Assembly: GCA_036365145.1 (NCBI GenBank)
Contig: JAEOAD010001942.1
Span: 1,736,001 to 1,800,000, forward strand
Length of the DNA: 64,000 bases
Direction: 5' to 3'
Source: Orientallactaga sibirica
Lineage: Eukaryota; Chordata; Mammalia; Rodentia; Dipodidae
Shown here: piece after piece, positions 51,498-62,604 of the stretch
Numbering within the stretch: the stretch's first letter is position 1
Layout of the letters: the number at the start of each line of letters is the position of its first letter
Notes under the pieces: model-generated
The model's input: only the letters and a program-made list of their open reading frames with translations
The model's database searches: none
What the model was told of the DNA's origin: nothing
Made by a program: the position numbers and the translations under genes

Positions 51498-52234
51498 GAC
51501 ATCGTTTTTACCAGCAAGCTAGCTACCCATCAATACTTCTTACTCCTACCATCCCTGCGTCTGGGCTACGATTCTAACTGCTTCCTTGGCACCAGCCTGA
51601 ATTCAAAATTGCTGATAACCTGACGTCCTGTCAGCTGGACCGCTTGCTTGCAGAGGTTAAAGAGTGGTCCTGATAACCACGCATTCCCAGCTGCCAACCA
51701 TCAAGTTCTCACATATTGCCAGTCTATGAGGGTTGAGAATCCATCCCGGCTCCATTGAACCAGATGCCTTGCTGACCCTCCACATGACCTTGAATTCATG
51801 GCTGGCTCACTGGAATGATGGAAAACATACACACCTGTGCCATGACAGATCGGACTATGCCCAAATTAAGGAAGAAAGGAAGTGGCTTCCTGATCCCTGG
51901 AAAGCTCCTCCCCTTGCAGTGAACAGCTCTGATGACAGCATGAATGCTACAGCCCTTGCAAAAACCCAGGCCCCAGACCTGCTCTGAGAAAGGTGTTGTC
52001 TTTAGAGCGTGGCTTCTTTTCTCCATTCCTCACTCACTCACTGACATCGGCCTGTTCCCAGAAGGTTTGGTTATTTGCAAACTATACTGAGTGGAAAACA
52101 AACCTGCAAGTTAAATAATGGCAAGACTTTAAAAAAGTAGTCTTAAACCAACCCAGACTTGAAACCCTTGGAAGGAAAAGTTAGGGGTTCTCAAAAAGGA
52201 GAGGAGGCACTGTGTTGTCAAAAAAACTCGCTGT
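51498..52234. other. Unassigned DNA, possible LTR relic
   Basis: Contains the second copy of the duplication (51605-51702). 51700-52080 has a cryptic LTR feel, but I see no clear ends. The 84-codon plus frame (51733-51987) has no domain and overlaps a minus frame. Confidence 0.35.
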
Positions 52235-52235
52235 G

Positions 52236-52392
52236 GGGCTGGGCGTGGTGGTGCACGCCTTTAATCCCAGCACTTGGGAGGCAGAGGTAGGGGGATTGCT
52301 GTGAGTTCAAGGCCACCCTGAGACTACATAGTGAATTCCAGGTCAGCTTGGGCCAGAGTGAGACCCTACCTCAGGAAAAGAAAAAAAAAAAA
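52236..52392 (+). mobile_element. B1 SINE
   Basis: Sense; AAACTCGCTGTGG at 52223 and AAAACTCGCTGTGG at 52401 is its target duplication. Confidence 0.94.
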
Positions 52393-52585
52393 AAACCCCA
52401 AAACTCGCTGTGGCCTGAGGTCCAGGAAACTTGCTGTCAGGTCTCCAGACAAGTCCCAAGAAGACCTCCACCTGGGGTGGGAGATGGGGAAGATCGTGAG
52501 GGAGGTGAATATGAACAAAGCACAATAATACATGTGTATGGGAATGTCATAATGAAGCACGTTAAGTTAGAAAATGTAACTTAGG

Positions 52586-53142
52586 GGCTGGGGAGATGGG
52601 TCAGCGGTTAAAATCATTGCTGAATAAGGGCTGGAGGGATGGCTTAGTGGTTAAGGCGCATGCCTGCAAAGTCTAAGGATCTCGGTTCGAATCTCCAGGT
52701 CCGACGTACACCAGATACACATGCGGTGCATACGTCTGGAATTCATTTGCAGTGACTAGAGGCCCTGGTGCGCCCATCCTCACTCTCCCCCTCTCTCTCT
52801 CCCTTCCTCTCTGACTCTAAGAAATAAAAATAAAATCTAAAAAAAAAAATTTTAAAGCATTGCTGAAGAAGCCTGACAACTGAAGTTCAGATCCCCAGAA
52901 CCCATGTAAACCCCAGAATGCATCTGGAATCCCAATGTGCCGATAGCAAGGGAGGCAGAGTCGGCAGAATCCTGAAGCTCCTGGGGCAGCTAGTCTGACC
53001 TTTACAGTGACAACTAAGAGAAACTTGGTCTCAAACAAGGTGGAAAGTGAGGACCAACACCCGGTGGTTGTCCTCTGACCTCCACATGGGCACCTATATG
53101 TGCCACATCACATGCACAAATTCACACTCATGCAAATTCATT
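52586..53142 (+). mobile_element. B3-like SINE split by a Dip
   Basis: Head GGGGCTGGGGAGATGGGTCA at 52585-52604. The body resumes at 52861 and ends CCTCTGACCTCCACATGG with CA-rich text. Confidence 0.8.
52628..52850 (+). mobile_element. Dip-type SINE (type 1)
   Basis: Sense; CATTGCTGAA at 52614 and 52858 flanks it. Confidence 0.92.
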
Positions 53143-53159
53143 TTAAAAATACTATATTT

Positions 53160-53325
53160 AGCTGGGCGTGGTGGCACACACCTTTAATCCCAGCACTCTG
53201 GAGGCAGAGGTAGGAGGATTGCTGTGAGTTCAAGGCCACCCTGAGACTACATAGTGAGTTCCAGGTCAGCTTGGACTACAGTGAGACCCTACCTCAGAAA
53301 ACAAAACAACAACAACAACAAAATA
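53160..53325 (+). mobile_element. B1 SINE
   Basis: Sense; ATACTATATTTA at 53150 and 53323 is its target duplication; (AAC)n tail. Confidence 0.95.
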
Positions 53326-53334
53326 CTATATTTA

Positions 53335-53650
53335 AAAAAACAAAATCCCTCCATGCACTCCAGTGACTCAACATCACAAATAATGGAGCACATTTCATGA
53401 TATAGCTCCTCATGTGATATTCTGAAAGTGGCAGCACTGTAAAACCTTCGTCCCAAAAATGTTTAACCTGACTTTGATTCTGCAAAATGACTGGCCTGGA
53501 ATCTTCACTAACAGCCATGCCAGCTGCTCTTGGGTTGGGGAGTTGGGCTGCCCTGGGGCTACTGGGAGAGTAGCCAGAAGTGTGTGAGTGTGTGTCCCCA
53601 TTCCTTGCATCCATCCCTCACCCCATCCTTGATGTGGGACAGTATACATC
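53335..53650. other. Unique DNA
   Basis: A minus frame of 106 codons (53294-53614) runs into the B1 tail and has no domain; not called. Confidence 0.4.
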
Positions 53651-53849
53651 CCATGGTGCCTAATTTTGTGTCAAGTTGATGGACCCAGCAATGCCTAGAT
53701 CTCCTGGTAAAGTATCATTTCTGGGTATGTTGGAGGATTCTGGAGAAGCTTAGAATTTTAATCAGTAGACTTGAGTAAATATCTGCTCTCACCAATTTGG
53801 GTTGACAGCAGCTAATCCATTGAGCACCCAGACAAAACAGGAAACAGGA

Positions 53850-53851
<2 letters not shown>

Positions 53852-53896
<45 letters not shown>
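53852..53896. repeat. (GA)n microsatellite
   Basis: Dinucleotide run inside the LTR relic. Confidence 0.95.
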
Positions 53897-53899
<3 letters not shown>

Positions 53900-54027
53900 A
53901 TTCTTTTATTAAGCTGGGATGCCCATCTTCTCCTGCACTCAAACATCAGAGCTCCTGGCACTCAGGCCTTTGGACATCAGGACTCACATTAGCTCCTACT
54001 TCATAATTTCCAGTTTTCAGGCCTTTA

Positions 54028-54241
54028 AATATTTTAATTAAATTAATTAATTAATTAGACAGAGAAAGAGGGAGAGAGAAAGAGAGAGAGAGAATGGGCT
54101 CACCAGGGACTCCAGCCACTGCAAACTCCAGACGCATGCGCCCCCTTGTGCATCTGGCTAATGTGGGTCCTGGGGAATCGAACCTGGGTCCTTTGGCTTT
54201 GCAGGCAAATGCCTTAACTGCTGAGCCATCCCTCCAGCCCT
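54028..54241 (-). mobile_element. Dip-type SINE
   Basis: Antisense; tail (ATTA)n; CAGGCCTTTA at 54018 and 54248 supports a target duplication. Confidence 0.92.
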
Positions 54242-54689
54242 AGTTTACAGGCCTTTAGATTAATATTCCTGGTTTTCCTGGTCTTAGACTGGATTATATC
54301 ACAGGCTTTCCTTGTCCTCCACAGCACACAAACCAGATATAAATATAGATGATAGAGATGAGACAAATATGGAAATATAGAAATATATTCCATTAAGTAT
54401 GAGAAGAGTAACATGTTCTGTATATAACTCCATGTGTGCACATATTATAGGCCCTGTTTCTCTGGAGGACTTTGACTCATACAACCCCAAAGCACAGGAT
54501 CAATGTGGAGCTCCCATCGTTAGCAAAAATCTCACCCTTGCTCACCTGCCTGCTTTTAGGGGCTTGGGCAGTCCTAGTTAACAAACTTTTCTTCTCTAGT
54601 CCATTTGTGCCCCAGGTAAGAATTAGGCACCACCTCTGCTCAGGAGGTTTATTGTGGCAACCCTCTTTAATGCAGACAATATATGCAGG

Positions 54690-55260
54690 TAGGTGGTATG
54701 AGATCCCAGTACTTGAGAGGTAGAGGTAGAGGCAGGAAGAAGTAGGAATTCAGGGCCATCCTTGAAAAGTTAATAGCCTTCTCTGAAAAATAGAGGGTAC
54801 TAAAGAGTTAATAACCCTCCCTAAAACTAGCAGGTAATAAAGATGTCAATGAAACACAGGCTATTCCTGATAAACTTCCCTTAGCTCAGAAAACCTTGAG
54901 GGAACAGAAACTGTCTGCTGGGTTATCCTCCCTAGACAATTTTTGCTAAAAAGGCTGATTCTGAGCAAGGACACAAATAACTACAGTTCCTGATCTACTT
55001 CCCTTGGACCTGCCCGTGGTACAGTCTGTTTTTCTTAGGATCCTCCTTATAAACTTGCACCCCAGCCCAGCCCAGTGCTTCGTCCTTCATCCCGCGGGAA
55101 AGCTGAGGCCCCTTGCTGTTTCTCTCAATACACAGTCTGTCTGTAGAGATCAAGTCCGGTGTTCTCTTTTGCTTTTCTCTTACACTTTCCTTATAATCCT
55201 CATCTACATAGTGAGTTGAGGTCAACCTGGAGTACTTGAGATCCTGTCTCAAAACCAAAA
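54690..55260 (+). mobile_element. Old B1-like SINE split by a solo LTR
   Basis: Left part GGTAGAGGTAGAGGCAGGAA to GGGCCATCCT; right part from 55196, ATCCTCATCTACATAG to CTGTCTCAAAACC. Confidence 0.75.
54763..55195 (+). mobile_element. Solo LTR (class I-like)
   Basis: 433 bp lying exactly between two ATCCT copies (54758-54762, 55196-55200), which split a SINE. Starts TGAAAAGTTAATAG. It has a TATAAACTTGCACC promoter-like box (55048), a GC-rich patch and CTCAATACACAG. The end is TTATA, not CA, so the terminal dinucleotide has changed or the boundary is a few bases off. Confidence 0.65.
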
Positions 55261-55279
55261 TTAAAAAGAATAAACTCGG

Positions 55280-55496
55280 GCTGGAGAGATGGCTTGGTGG
55301 TTGGGACTCTTGCCTGCGAGGCTTAGGGACCCAGGTTCGGTTCTCTAGTGTCCACGTAAGCCAGATGCATATGGTGGCATACGCATCTGGAGTTTGTTTG
55401 CAGTGGCTGGAGGCCCTGGTGTGCCTATTCTCTCTATCTGCCCCCTTCTTCTTTCTCTCTCCAATAAATAAATAAAATCTTAAAAAAAAAAAAAAA
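55280..55496 (+). mobile_element. Dip-type SINE (type 1)
   Basis: Sense; B box GGTTCGGTTCTC; A16 tail. Confidence 0.92.
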
Positions 55497-55499
55497 ACA

Positions 55500-55798
55500 C
55501 CTCACTTTCACCACCACCAGCAACAACAACAACAACAACATGAAAGGAAGCCATTTTTGTAAGGGTGATCTCGTTTGATTTTCAGAGTAGGTTTGGTCTC
55601 CTGGCAATTCCCAAGCCTCCTATGAATGACAGGTGCTGTCATTCCTCTCAGACACTGTACCCGTTTCCCTTGGAGGTCTTCCCCTGATGGCTCCCTGCAC
55701 AGGAATTCTCTCAGGATCTATTTGAACAATCCCTCCTGAGGGAGCATGGGCCTAACTATCTTAGTCCATTTAGGCTGCTAAAACAAAGTACCATAGGG
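55500..55798. other. Unique DNA and start of an old repeat
   Basis: (CAA)n at 55518-55540. From 55755 (CTATCTTAGTCCATTTAGGC) a dispersed mammalian repeat begins, continuing in pieces at 56740-56900 and 57810-57960. Confidence 0.5.
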
Positions 55799-55799
55799 T

Positions 55800-55995
55800 G
55801 CGAGAGATGGCTCAGTGGTTAAGGCACTTGCTTGTGAAGCCTGAAGGTGTGGATTCACTTCCCCAGCACCCACATAAAGCCAGGCACCCAAAGTGGTGCA
55901 TGTGTGAGGAGTTCATTTGCAGTGACAAGACTCTTACTGTACCCCTTCTCTCTCTCCCTCTCCTTGCAAATAAATAAAAAATAAAAAAAATTTTA
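55800..55995 (+). mobile_element. Dip-type SINE
   Basis: Sense; inserted in the old repeat just after TACCATAGGG. Confidence 0.88.
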
Positions 55996-56069
55996 AGGTA
56001 AACCATCCAAGCAGTTTTTATTCATTAATATTCATAAATACACACAGCAGCTTCATTAGAGAGTTTTTA

Positions 56070-56262
56070 AAAATTGTTTATTTTTATTTGCTTATTTGAG
56101 AGAAACATACACAGAGAGAGAATGGGAGTGCCAGGGCCTCCAGCCACTGCAAACAAACTCCAGATGCACCTTGTGCATCTGGCTTATGTTAGGTCCTGTG
56201 GAATTGAACCTGGGTCCTTTGGCTTTCCAGGCAAGTGCCTTAACTGCTAAGCCATCCCTCAA
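56070..56262 (-). mobile_element. Dip-type SINE
   Basis: Antisense; a short deletion in the body (CAGATGCACCTTGTGCATC). Confidence 0.9.
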
Positions 56263-56269
56263 GTACTTT

Positions 56270-56476
56270 TTAAAAAAAATTTTAATTTATTTTTATTCAG
56301 GAGAGAGAGAAAGAAAGAGAGAGAATGGACACACCAGGGCCTCTAGCCACTGCAAACGAACTCCAGATGCATGTGTCACCTTGTGCATCTGGCTTACATG
56401 GGACTTGGAGAATTGAACTTGGGTACTTTGGCTTCACAGGCAAGTGCCTTAACTGCTAAGCCATTTCTCCAGCCCC
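56270..56476 (-). mobile_element. Dip-type SINE
   Basis: Antisense; second of three in a row. Confidence 0.9.
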
Positions 56477-56486
56477 CAAAATAAAT

Positions 56487-56709
56487 ATTTTTTAAAACTT
56501 ATTTTATTTGAGAGTGACAGGCAGACAGAGAAAGAGGCAGAGAGAGAAAGAATGGCTGCATTAGGGCCTCCAGTCACTACAAATGAACTCCAGATGCATG
56601 CACCACCTTGTGCATCTGGCTTACATGGGTCCTGGGGAATCAAGCCTCGAACTGGGGTCCTTAGGCTTCACAGGCAAGCGTTTAACCACTGAGCCATCTC
56701 TCCAGGCCC
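56487..56709 (-). mobile_element. Dip-type SINE
   Basis: Antisense; third of three; ends GCCATCTCTCCAGGCCC. Confidence 0.9.
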
Positions 56710-56935
56710 ATAAATAAATAATTTTTTAAAACCAAGCAAATGAAGTACCACAGACTGGGCAACTTGAAACAACATATTTTTTCTCACAATTCTGGAGTCT
56801 GGAAGTCTGAGATCGGGGGCCAGCATGGTCTGTTCTAGTGAGAGCCCTTTACCGGATTATAGACAGCTGATTTCTTACTTCACCATGTGGCAGAAAAAAG
56901 TGAACTAAACTCTGGTTTTTTCTTTCCTTTTTCTG

Positions 56936-57064
56936 TTTCCTTTCTTCCTTCCTTCCTTCCTTCCTTCCTTCCTTCCTTCCTTCCTTCCTTCCTTCCTTCC
57001 TTCCTTCCCTCCTTCCCTCCCTCCCTCCCTCCCTCCTTTCTTTCTTTCTTTTTTTCTTTCTTTC

Positions 57065-57111
<47 letters not shown>

Positions 57112-57112
57112 T
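56936..57112. repeat. (CCTT)n/(CCCT)n/(CTTT)n polypyrimidine tract
   Basis: 175 bases of almost only T and C with three successive tetranucleotide phases. It gives spurious K/E/R-rich and F/L/S/P-rich frames. Confidence 0.96.
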
Positions 57113-57257
57113 TGCTTTTTCAAGGTAGGGTTTCAATCTAGCTCAGGCTGACCTGGAATTCACTATGTAGTCTCAGGGTGGCCTCGAACTGTTGGTGATC
57201 CTCCTACCTCTGCCTCCCGAGTGCTGGGATTAAAGGTGTACACCACCATGCCCGACT
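57113..57257 (-). mobile_element. B1 SINE
   Basis: Antisense; the pyrimidine tract lies at its A-tail end. Confidence 0.9.
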
Positions 57258-57261
57258 GTCT

Positions 57262-57405
57262 TTCTTTCTTTTAACAAAATCTCATAGAGCTCAGGCTAGC
57301 TTTGAATGTGCTATATAGCTGAGGATGACCTTGAATTTCTTATCCTCCTGCTAGCATTTCTAAAGTGCTGGATTTACAAGTGTGTGTCCCCATACCTATC
57401 TCTGC
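57262..57405 (-). mobile_element. Old B1-like SINE
   Basis: AACAAAATCTCATAGAGCTC, CTATATAGCTGAGGATGACC, AAAGTGCTGGATTTACAAG. Confidence 0.65.
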
Positions 57406-57462
57406 TTCTTACTTTTTTTTTTTTTTTTTTTTTAAAAAATGTTTTGTTTTTTTTTTTAAACC

Positions 57463-57606
57463 AGGCATGGTGGTGCACGCCTTTAATCCCAGCATTCGGG
57501 AGGCAGAGGTAGGAGGATTGCTGTGAGTTCAAGGCCACCCTGAGACTACATAGTAAAAATTCCAGGTCATCCTGAGCTAGAATGAGACCCTACCTTGAAA
57601 AACCAA
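57463..57606 (+). mobile_element. B1 SINE
   Basis: Sense; ends CTACCTTGAAAAACC. Confidence 0.9.
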
Positions 57607-57609
57607 ATA

Positions 57610-57807
57610 TATATATATGAGAGAGAGAGAGAAAGAGAGAGGCAAACAAAGAGAGAGTATGGGCATGCCAAGGCCTGATGCCACTGCAAACTCCAAACTC
57701 ATGTACCACTTTGTGCATCTGGCTTTATGTGGGTACTGGGGAATCTAACTCAGGCCATCAGGCTTTATAAGCAAGCACTTTTAACCACTGAACCACCTAT
57801 CCAACCC
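57610..57807 (-). mobile_element. Dip-type SINE, diverged
   Basis: Antisense; head GAACCACCTATCCAACCC. Confidence 0.8.
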
Positions 57808-57965
57808 TCCTGACTCTTCTTATAAGGCACTAATCCCATTCTTGAGGGCTTCTAGCTCATGCCTAATCACCTCCCAGTGACCCTATGTCCAGATACCTCT
57901 ATATTGGTACATTGGCATTGGGGTTTCATCATAACAATCAGGCTGGGGCTGCAAAAGTGACAGGG

Positions 57966-59477
57966 CTGGAGCATGCACATTCAGTTTATCATACCAATCC
58001 ATTAGCAATGATCCAACTGGGCCTCACAGAACCCTCCTTGGCCTCTTCTTAAACACTGGACTCTCCTTGAGAAGCCCCTCTTTAATGCCCGTGGCAGCGT
58101 CTTACAGTTTCTGCGTCCTTTCCAATATTCTGCTCTTCTCGAGTTCCCATTCCTTCCTGTGCCCTTCCTTTGTCTGCTTTTCTCTCTGCACCCTTTCATT
58201 TGATGACGGCCCGCCATCACGGGTCTGCCATTACCTCCATGCAGTGCACTCAAAGCTCTTCCTCCCTGAGCGCCAGCTTCCTGTTACCAACCAATCTCAG
58301 CATCTCATCCTCTCCCGGTCTGCGCTGGAATTCTTTCCTCCATCTGCTCATCTCCTTGTCTCCTAGCTTTGTGAACAGCTCTCCCACTTTTCTCATGCCA
58401 TCTTTGGTGCCTTGGTCAATTTTGTCCACCTTTCAAAGCTCTTGACAAGACCTAGTGATCTTGCCTGCATAGTCTATGACTCATTAGCTCTTCTCTCCTC
58501 TTTCTACCACCACTTCAGTGAACTGAGCCCCCACTCTGCTTGGTCTTAGGTCAATTCTAGTCCTATGCCAAGAAGTCACAAGAATCAGAACAGATAGGGA
58601 AAAACAAATTTCTCCCTCTGAAAGCATCACTAATGGATGTCATGGCAGTCAAATTGGTTTATATCAGGTGGTTCCACATGATGTTCCTATTTATTTATGT
58701 CCTCAGGATTGAACACACACTAATTAAATGCCACACGTTAGCTACACACGCAGTCCCATATTATGTTTTTAATGTCAGCAGATATCAATACCAGCAATTA
58801 TAGGCACTTGTGGTCACAGAATGAAAGAACCCCTACGTACTATGAAACAGACAGGAAAGATGACCTAAATTCTGTTTGTCCCAAACCAAGGCTTAATAAG
58901 ACCCCTTAAAAGGTTACCATCAAGTAAATGAGATAATTGCTCACATCATGGACATGCATTAAGCTGCACAACTACTGTAATTTGCTGAAAATCACTGGAT
59001 CAGGTTTATTTATATTATCAAAAGGCACCGCCAGACATAATGCTACTCAAAAAAAAAAAAAAAAGAAGGAGAACGGAAGAAAGGAAAGGAAAATAACAAG
59101 ACAAGGAATTCTAATTTGGAAAAGACAATATATTACTGATATCATCAAGAAAGAATTTTTTAAAATGCCATCTCATTGGGTTTTTTGCTGAGTTATGTAT
59201 TTCTTCCACAGCAAAGTTGAATATGTCACTCGTTCATAATTATTTGTATCATCAGCCTTTAACATACACCTCTTTCACCTGGAAAATTGTCCGAATTCCT
59301 TAGCCACTATTCTGCCACTTGTTATACCTGAGACTGGCACCAGTACAGATTAGTATAGGTGGTACAAGTGTGACACCCACTTCCAAAAAGCATGGTAATT
59401 AGACCAGAAACAGACACATGATCTGAGCCTGGCAGTTGTATGGCTTTTCCTGGAGAAATGAACCAACATCTTTTGTT
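57966..59477. other. Unique DNA, longest gene-free stretch
   Basis: 58030-58560 is CT-rich (CTCTTCTCGAGTTCCCATTC) with overlapping frames (58067-58366, 58170-58445 plus; 58002-58253 minus) but no domain. 58560-59477 is AT-rich. I see no exon I could defend. Confidence 0.45.
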
Positions 59478-59640
59478 TGTTTGTTTTTGTTTTGTTTTGT
59501 TTTTCAAGGTAGGGTTTCATTCTAGTCCAGGCTGATCTGGAATTCACTATGTAATCTCAGGGTGGCCTTGAACTCACAGTGATGCTCCTACCTCTGCCTC
59601 CCGAGTGCTGGGATTAAAGGTGTGTGCCACCATGCCTGGC
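59478..59640 (-). mobile_element. B1 SINE
   Basis: Antisense; ACCAACATCTTTT at 59462 and 59643 is its target duplication. Confidence 0.95.
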
Positions 59641-60398
59641 CCACCAACATCTTTTTATCCTACATAGGGCATCAGCCACAAACCAATGAAACAATTCCTC
59701 AGCTCTAGCTGCTTGGTGAACCGATGAGTTTAATTGGGATTGCTTACAGGAACATGTATGAAGGGATACTTACAAGAGCATGGGCAGTTTACAGCCAGCC
59801 ATAACCTAAGTAGACTCTCTCCCCCAGCAATCGTAAACATCTTATATATCTTTGAGGAGCAGCCGAGTCTTGTGCATTGCCTCATAAAAGAATACTTGTG
59901 GACCCAATCTCGTGAGGGTCTTCTGTGCTTACGCACAGCTGCTCTAATCTCAAGATGGCAATGAATGGCCATGTCATGCTCAGAGAACAGAGTTCCACAA
60001 CACTGGTCAATCACAGCTTTTCTGTGAGATCTTTCTCATTAGGACTTGTAAAGGAGCCCTGTTGTCTCTAGAGTTACACAGTGTATAGTTATAAAGCCGG
60101 AACTTCCTATGTCCAGGTCCCCTACCCAGTGAGGGAGCCAGTCTAAGAAAATAAAACTAGCTTGAAGATCATAAAAAACGAGATCTGGTGTACTGGACAG
60201 GAGGCAATAACAGAGAGCAGTTCAGAAATAGTCTTCACAGAGTATAAACCCTAGATCCAGTTGGACCTGACACTAGACCTATTCTTCCCCTTTCTGCCGT
60301 TTTTCTCTTTGAGTCTTCTCATTTCTCCCATATGCCTAAACTAGTTTGAAGAGTCTTGATGGCTTAAACTCTATAGGAAGAAGCCATATCTCATGGTT
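59641..60398. other. Unassigned DNA, possible old repeat
   Basis: 59718-60050 (CGATGAGTTTAATTGGGATT, TTACAGGAACATGTATGAAG) has the style of a dispersed rodent repeat, but I cannot place it. Frames of 76 and 94 codons on opposite strands overlap and lack domains. Confidence 0.35.
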
Positions 60399-60551
60399 TT
60401 TGTTTGTTTGTTTGTTTGTTTTTGAGGTAGGTCTCACTCTGGTCCAGGCTGACCTGGAATTCACTATGTAGTCTCAGGGTGGCCTTTGAACTCACAGCAA
60501 TCCTCCTATCTCTGCCTCCCGAGTACTAGGATTAAAGGCGTGCACCTGGCT
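60399..60551 (-). mobile_element. B1 SINE
   Basis: Antisense; (GTTT)n at its start; short deletion before CACCTGGCT. Confidence 0.9.
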
Positions 60552-60579
60552 CTCATATTTAAAAACAAAATATTTTATT

Positions 60580-60731
60580 AGCTGGGTGTGGTGGCACACG
60601 CCTTTAATCCCAGCACTCGGGAGGCAGAGGTAGGAGGATCACTGTGAGTTCGAGGCCCGCCTGAGACTACATAGTGAATTCCAGGTTAGCCTGGGCTAAA
60701 GCAAGACCCTACCTCAAAAAAAAAAAAAAAA
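60580..60731 (+). mobile_element. B1 SINE
   Basis: Sense, opposite to the previous copy with only 28 bp between them, so the pair can form a hairpin. Confidence 0.92.
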
Positions 60732-60810
60732 GCCGGGCATGGTGGTGCACGTCTTTAATCCCGGCACTTGGGAGGCAAAGAGAGACCCTACCTTGAAAAA
60801 CAAAAAACCA
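60732..60810 (+). mobile_element. B1 SINE with internal deletion
   Basis: Sense; GCCGGGCATGGTGGTGCACG to GGGAGGCAAAG, then directly AGAGACCCTACCTTG. Confidence 0.9.
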
Positions 60811-60827
60811 AAAAAACAGAAAAAAAT

Positions 60828-61012
60828 TATTTATTTATTTTTGAGAGAGAAAGAGAATGAAAATTAGTGTGCCAGGGCCTCTAACTATTGCAAACAAACT
60901 CCAGACACATGCACCACCTAGGGCATCTGGCTTTATGTGGGTACTGTGGAATTCAATTTGGTCCTTAGGCTTTGCAGGCAAGTGACTTAACAACTGAACC
61001 ACCTGCCCAGCC
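60828..61012 (-). mobile_element. Dip-type SINE
   Basis: Antisense; head CCACCTGCCCAGCC is altered. Confidence 0.85.
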
Positions 61013-61647
61013 TCTTATGTTAGGTTTTGTCTCATAACATCTAGAGTGAGGATTTGATATTGATCTGCTAATGTATTGAAGACCAATATAGTGTACAGTT
61101 ATTGGAATAAAATTTAAACGATTAATTTGAAATCTCCAAGATAGACATGGAAATGTACATAAGCATACTCACATTACATACACAAGCAGACTTCACTTGT
61201 CATTCTTCCTTTACCAGGCTTGAAGTGTGTGCATGTGTGTATGTCCACTCACATATGCTCATACACGCAACCAAATACTACCTTCTGAGAACACAGGAAA
61301 TCTTCAAAATCAAATTGCCCAAAACCTAGTTCTTTAGAGGATATATTTAGGTTTCTGAAGAAGATGGGCAAGAAAAACTGACATTTCAGCTCTTGTTTTA
61401 TTATATATTTATATTGTGCTTTATATTGTAATTTCACTCCTTTGCTTCTCACAAATGTCCATCAGGCAGATATTATTATTCTCGTTTCACAGAAGGCGGT
61501 GTCCACTATCTAGCTCTGGAATTCAGAGCCAAGCCTGGTTCCAGACAACACGTACTATGTTGCCTCCTTGTGGTCTACTCACTGTTCCCTAGATAGAAAC
61601 CACAGCAGTTCTTGGAACATGTGCTATGTTTTCCAGAATCAAGAAAG
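61013..61647. other. Unique DNA
   Basis: No repeat or coding frame recognised; a GT/CA-rich patch lies at 61225-61270. Confidence 0.4.
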
Positions 61648-61648
61648 G

Positions 61649-61860
61649 GGCTGGAAAGATAACTTAGCGGTTATGGGATTTGCCTGTGAAGCATAAGGAC
61701 CCAGATTCGTTTCCCCAATACCCACGTAAGCTAGATGCACAAGATGCATACGTCTGGAATATATTTGCAGTGGCTGGAGGCCCTGCTGTCCCCATTCTCT
61801 CTGTCAATCTCCCCCCTCTTTCTCTTTCAAATAAATAAATAAAATAAAACTTAAAAAAAG
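61649..61860 (+). mobile_element. Dip-type SINE
   Basis: Sense; tail CAAATAAATAAATAAAATAA. Confidence 0.9.
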
Positions 61861-61907
61861 AAAACTAATTTTTTTAAAAAAAAAAAAAAGGAAAGAAAGA
61901 GGAATAG

Positions 61908-62120
61908 GGATGGAGAGATGGCTTAGCGGTTAAGGCACTTGCCTGTGAAGACTAAGGACCAAGAGTTAATTCCCCAGTACCCATGTAAACCACATGGACA
62001 AGGTGGAACATGCATTTGGAGTTTGTTTGCAGTGGCTAGTGGCCCTGGCGTGCCCATTCTCTCTCTATTTGCCTCTTTCTCTCTCTCATTAAATAAATAA
62101 ATAGAATGCATTTTTTTTTT
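61908..62120 (+). mobile_element. Dip-type SINE
   Basis: Sense; GAGGAATAG at 61901 and 62127 supports a target duplication. Confidence 0.92.
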
Positions 62121-62127
62121 TAAAAGA

Positions 62128-62602
62128 GGAATAGCTAAGTTAGTAGGCAAGCCCATCTTCTGGGGGCTCATCTGTGTGCAGGCAGTCGTTTGTCCTATTT
62201 AGGGGTGGAAAACAAAATGGGTGACCCCCAAGGCTGATTTGCTTTGCAAGAGCTGAGGACGGTCCAGTGAGGATGAGCTCAAGCATGCACAGTCTCAGGG
62301 ACAGCAGGAACACTGGGGTCATAAAGGGGCAGCAAGTGAAGGCAAAGGTGGAGGAGGTTAAAGGGGGGCGTTGCTTGTGCTTTTAATAAGACCGAGAGCT
62401 GGGTTCATGCTTGACCTTGAGCTAGCCTATGCATGGGCATTACAGAGCCTGTCTCACTTAACCCAGTGCTTTGACACAGTGTAATGTCTTGGCAAATGTT
62501 TCTGACTGAACTACAAAACTGGGAGAGCTTTATTGAACAGTACTAGAAGAAGTAGTAACCCTCAATACACTGCCTCCAAAATTCTCACGAAAATGCCTAG
62601 GG
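62128..62602. other. Unique DNA
   Basis: No gene or repeat recognised. Confidence 0.4.
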
Positions 62603-62604
62603 AG

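Larger units (their letters stand above)
53655..54485 (+). mobile_element. ERVL-type (MLT2-like) LTR relic
   Basis: TTGTGTCAAGTTGATGGACC, AATCAGTAGACTTGAGTAAA, then after a GA run CTCCTGGCACTCAGGCCTTT, and the end CCCTGTTTCTCTGGAGGACT. Text and order match MLT2-type LTRs from memory. Interrupted by a Dip and a GA microsatellite. Confidence 0.6.
55755..57965 (+). mobile_element. Old mammalian repeat broken by SINEs
   Basis: Pieces in order: TTAGTCCATTTAGGCTGCTA, AAGTACCACAGACTGGGCAA (56743), TTCTCACAATTCTGGAGTCT, TTATAAGGCACTAATCCCAT (57820), CCTAATCACCTCCCAGTGAC. The order matches one familiar repeat whose family I cannot name. Confidence 0.6.

Noticed and set aside
56849..57141. K/E/R-rich and F/L/P/S-rich frames
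   Set aside because: Pure translation of tetranucleotide pyrimidine repeats.
58002..58445. Overlapping 83-99 codon frames on both strands as a gene
   Set aside because: CT-rich sequence keeps several frames open at once; no start context, domain or splice structure supports a gene.
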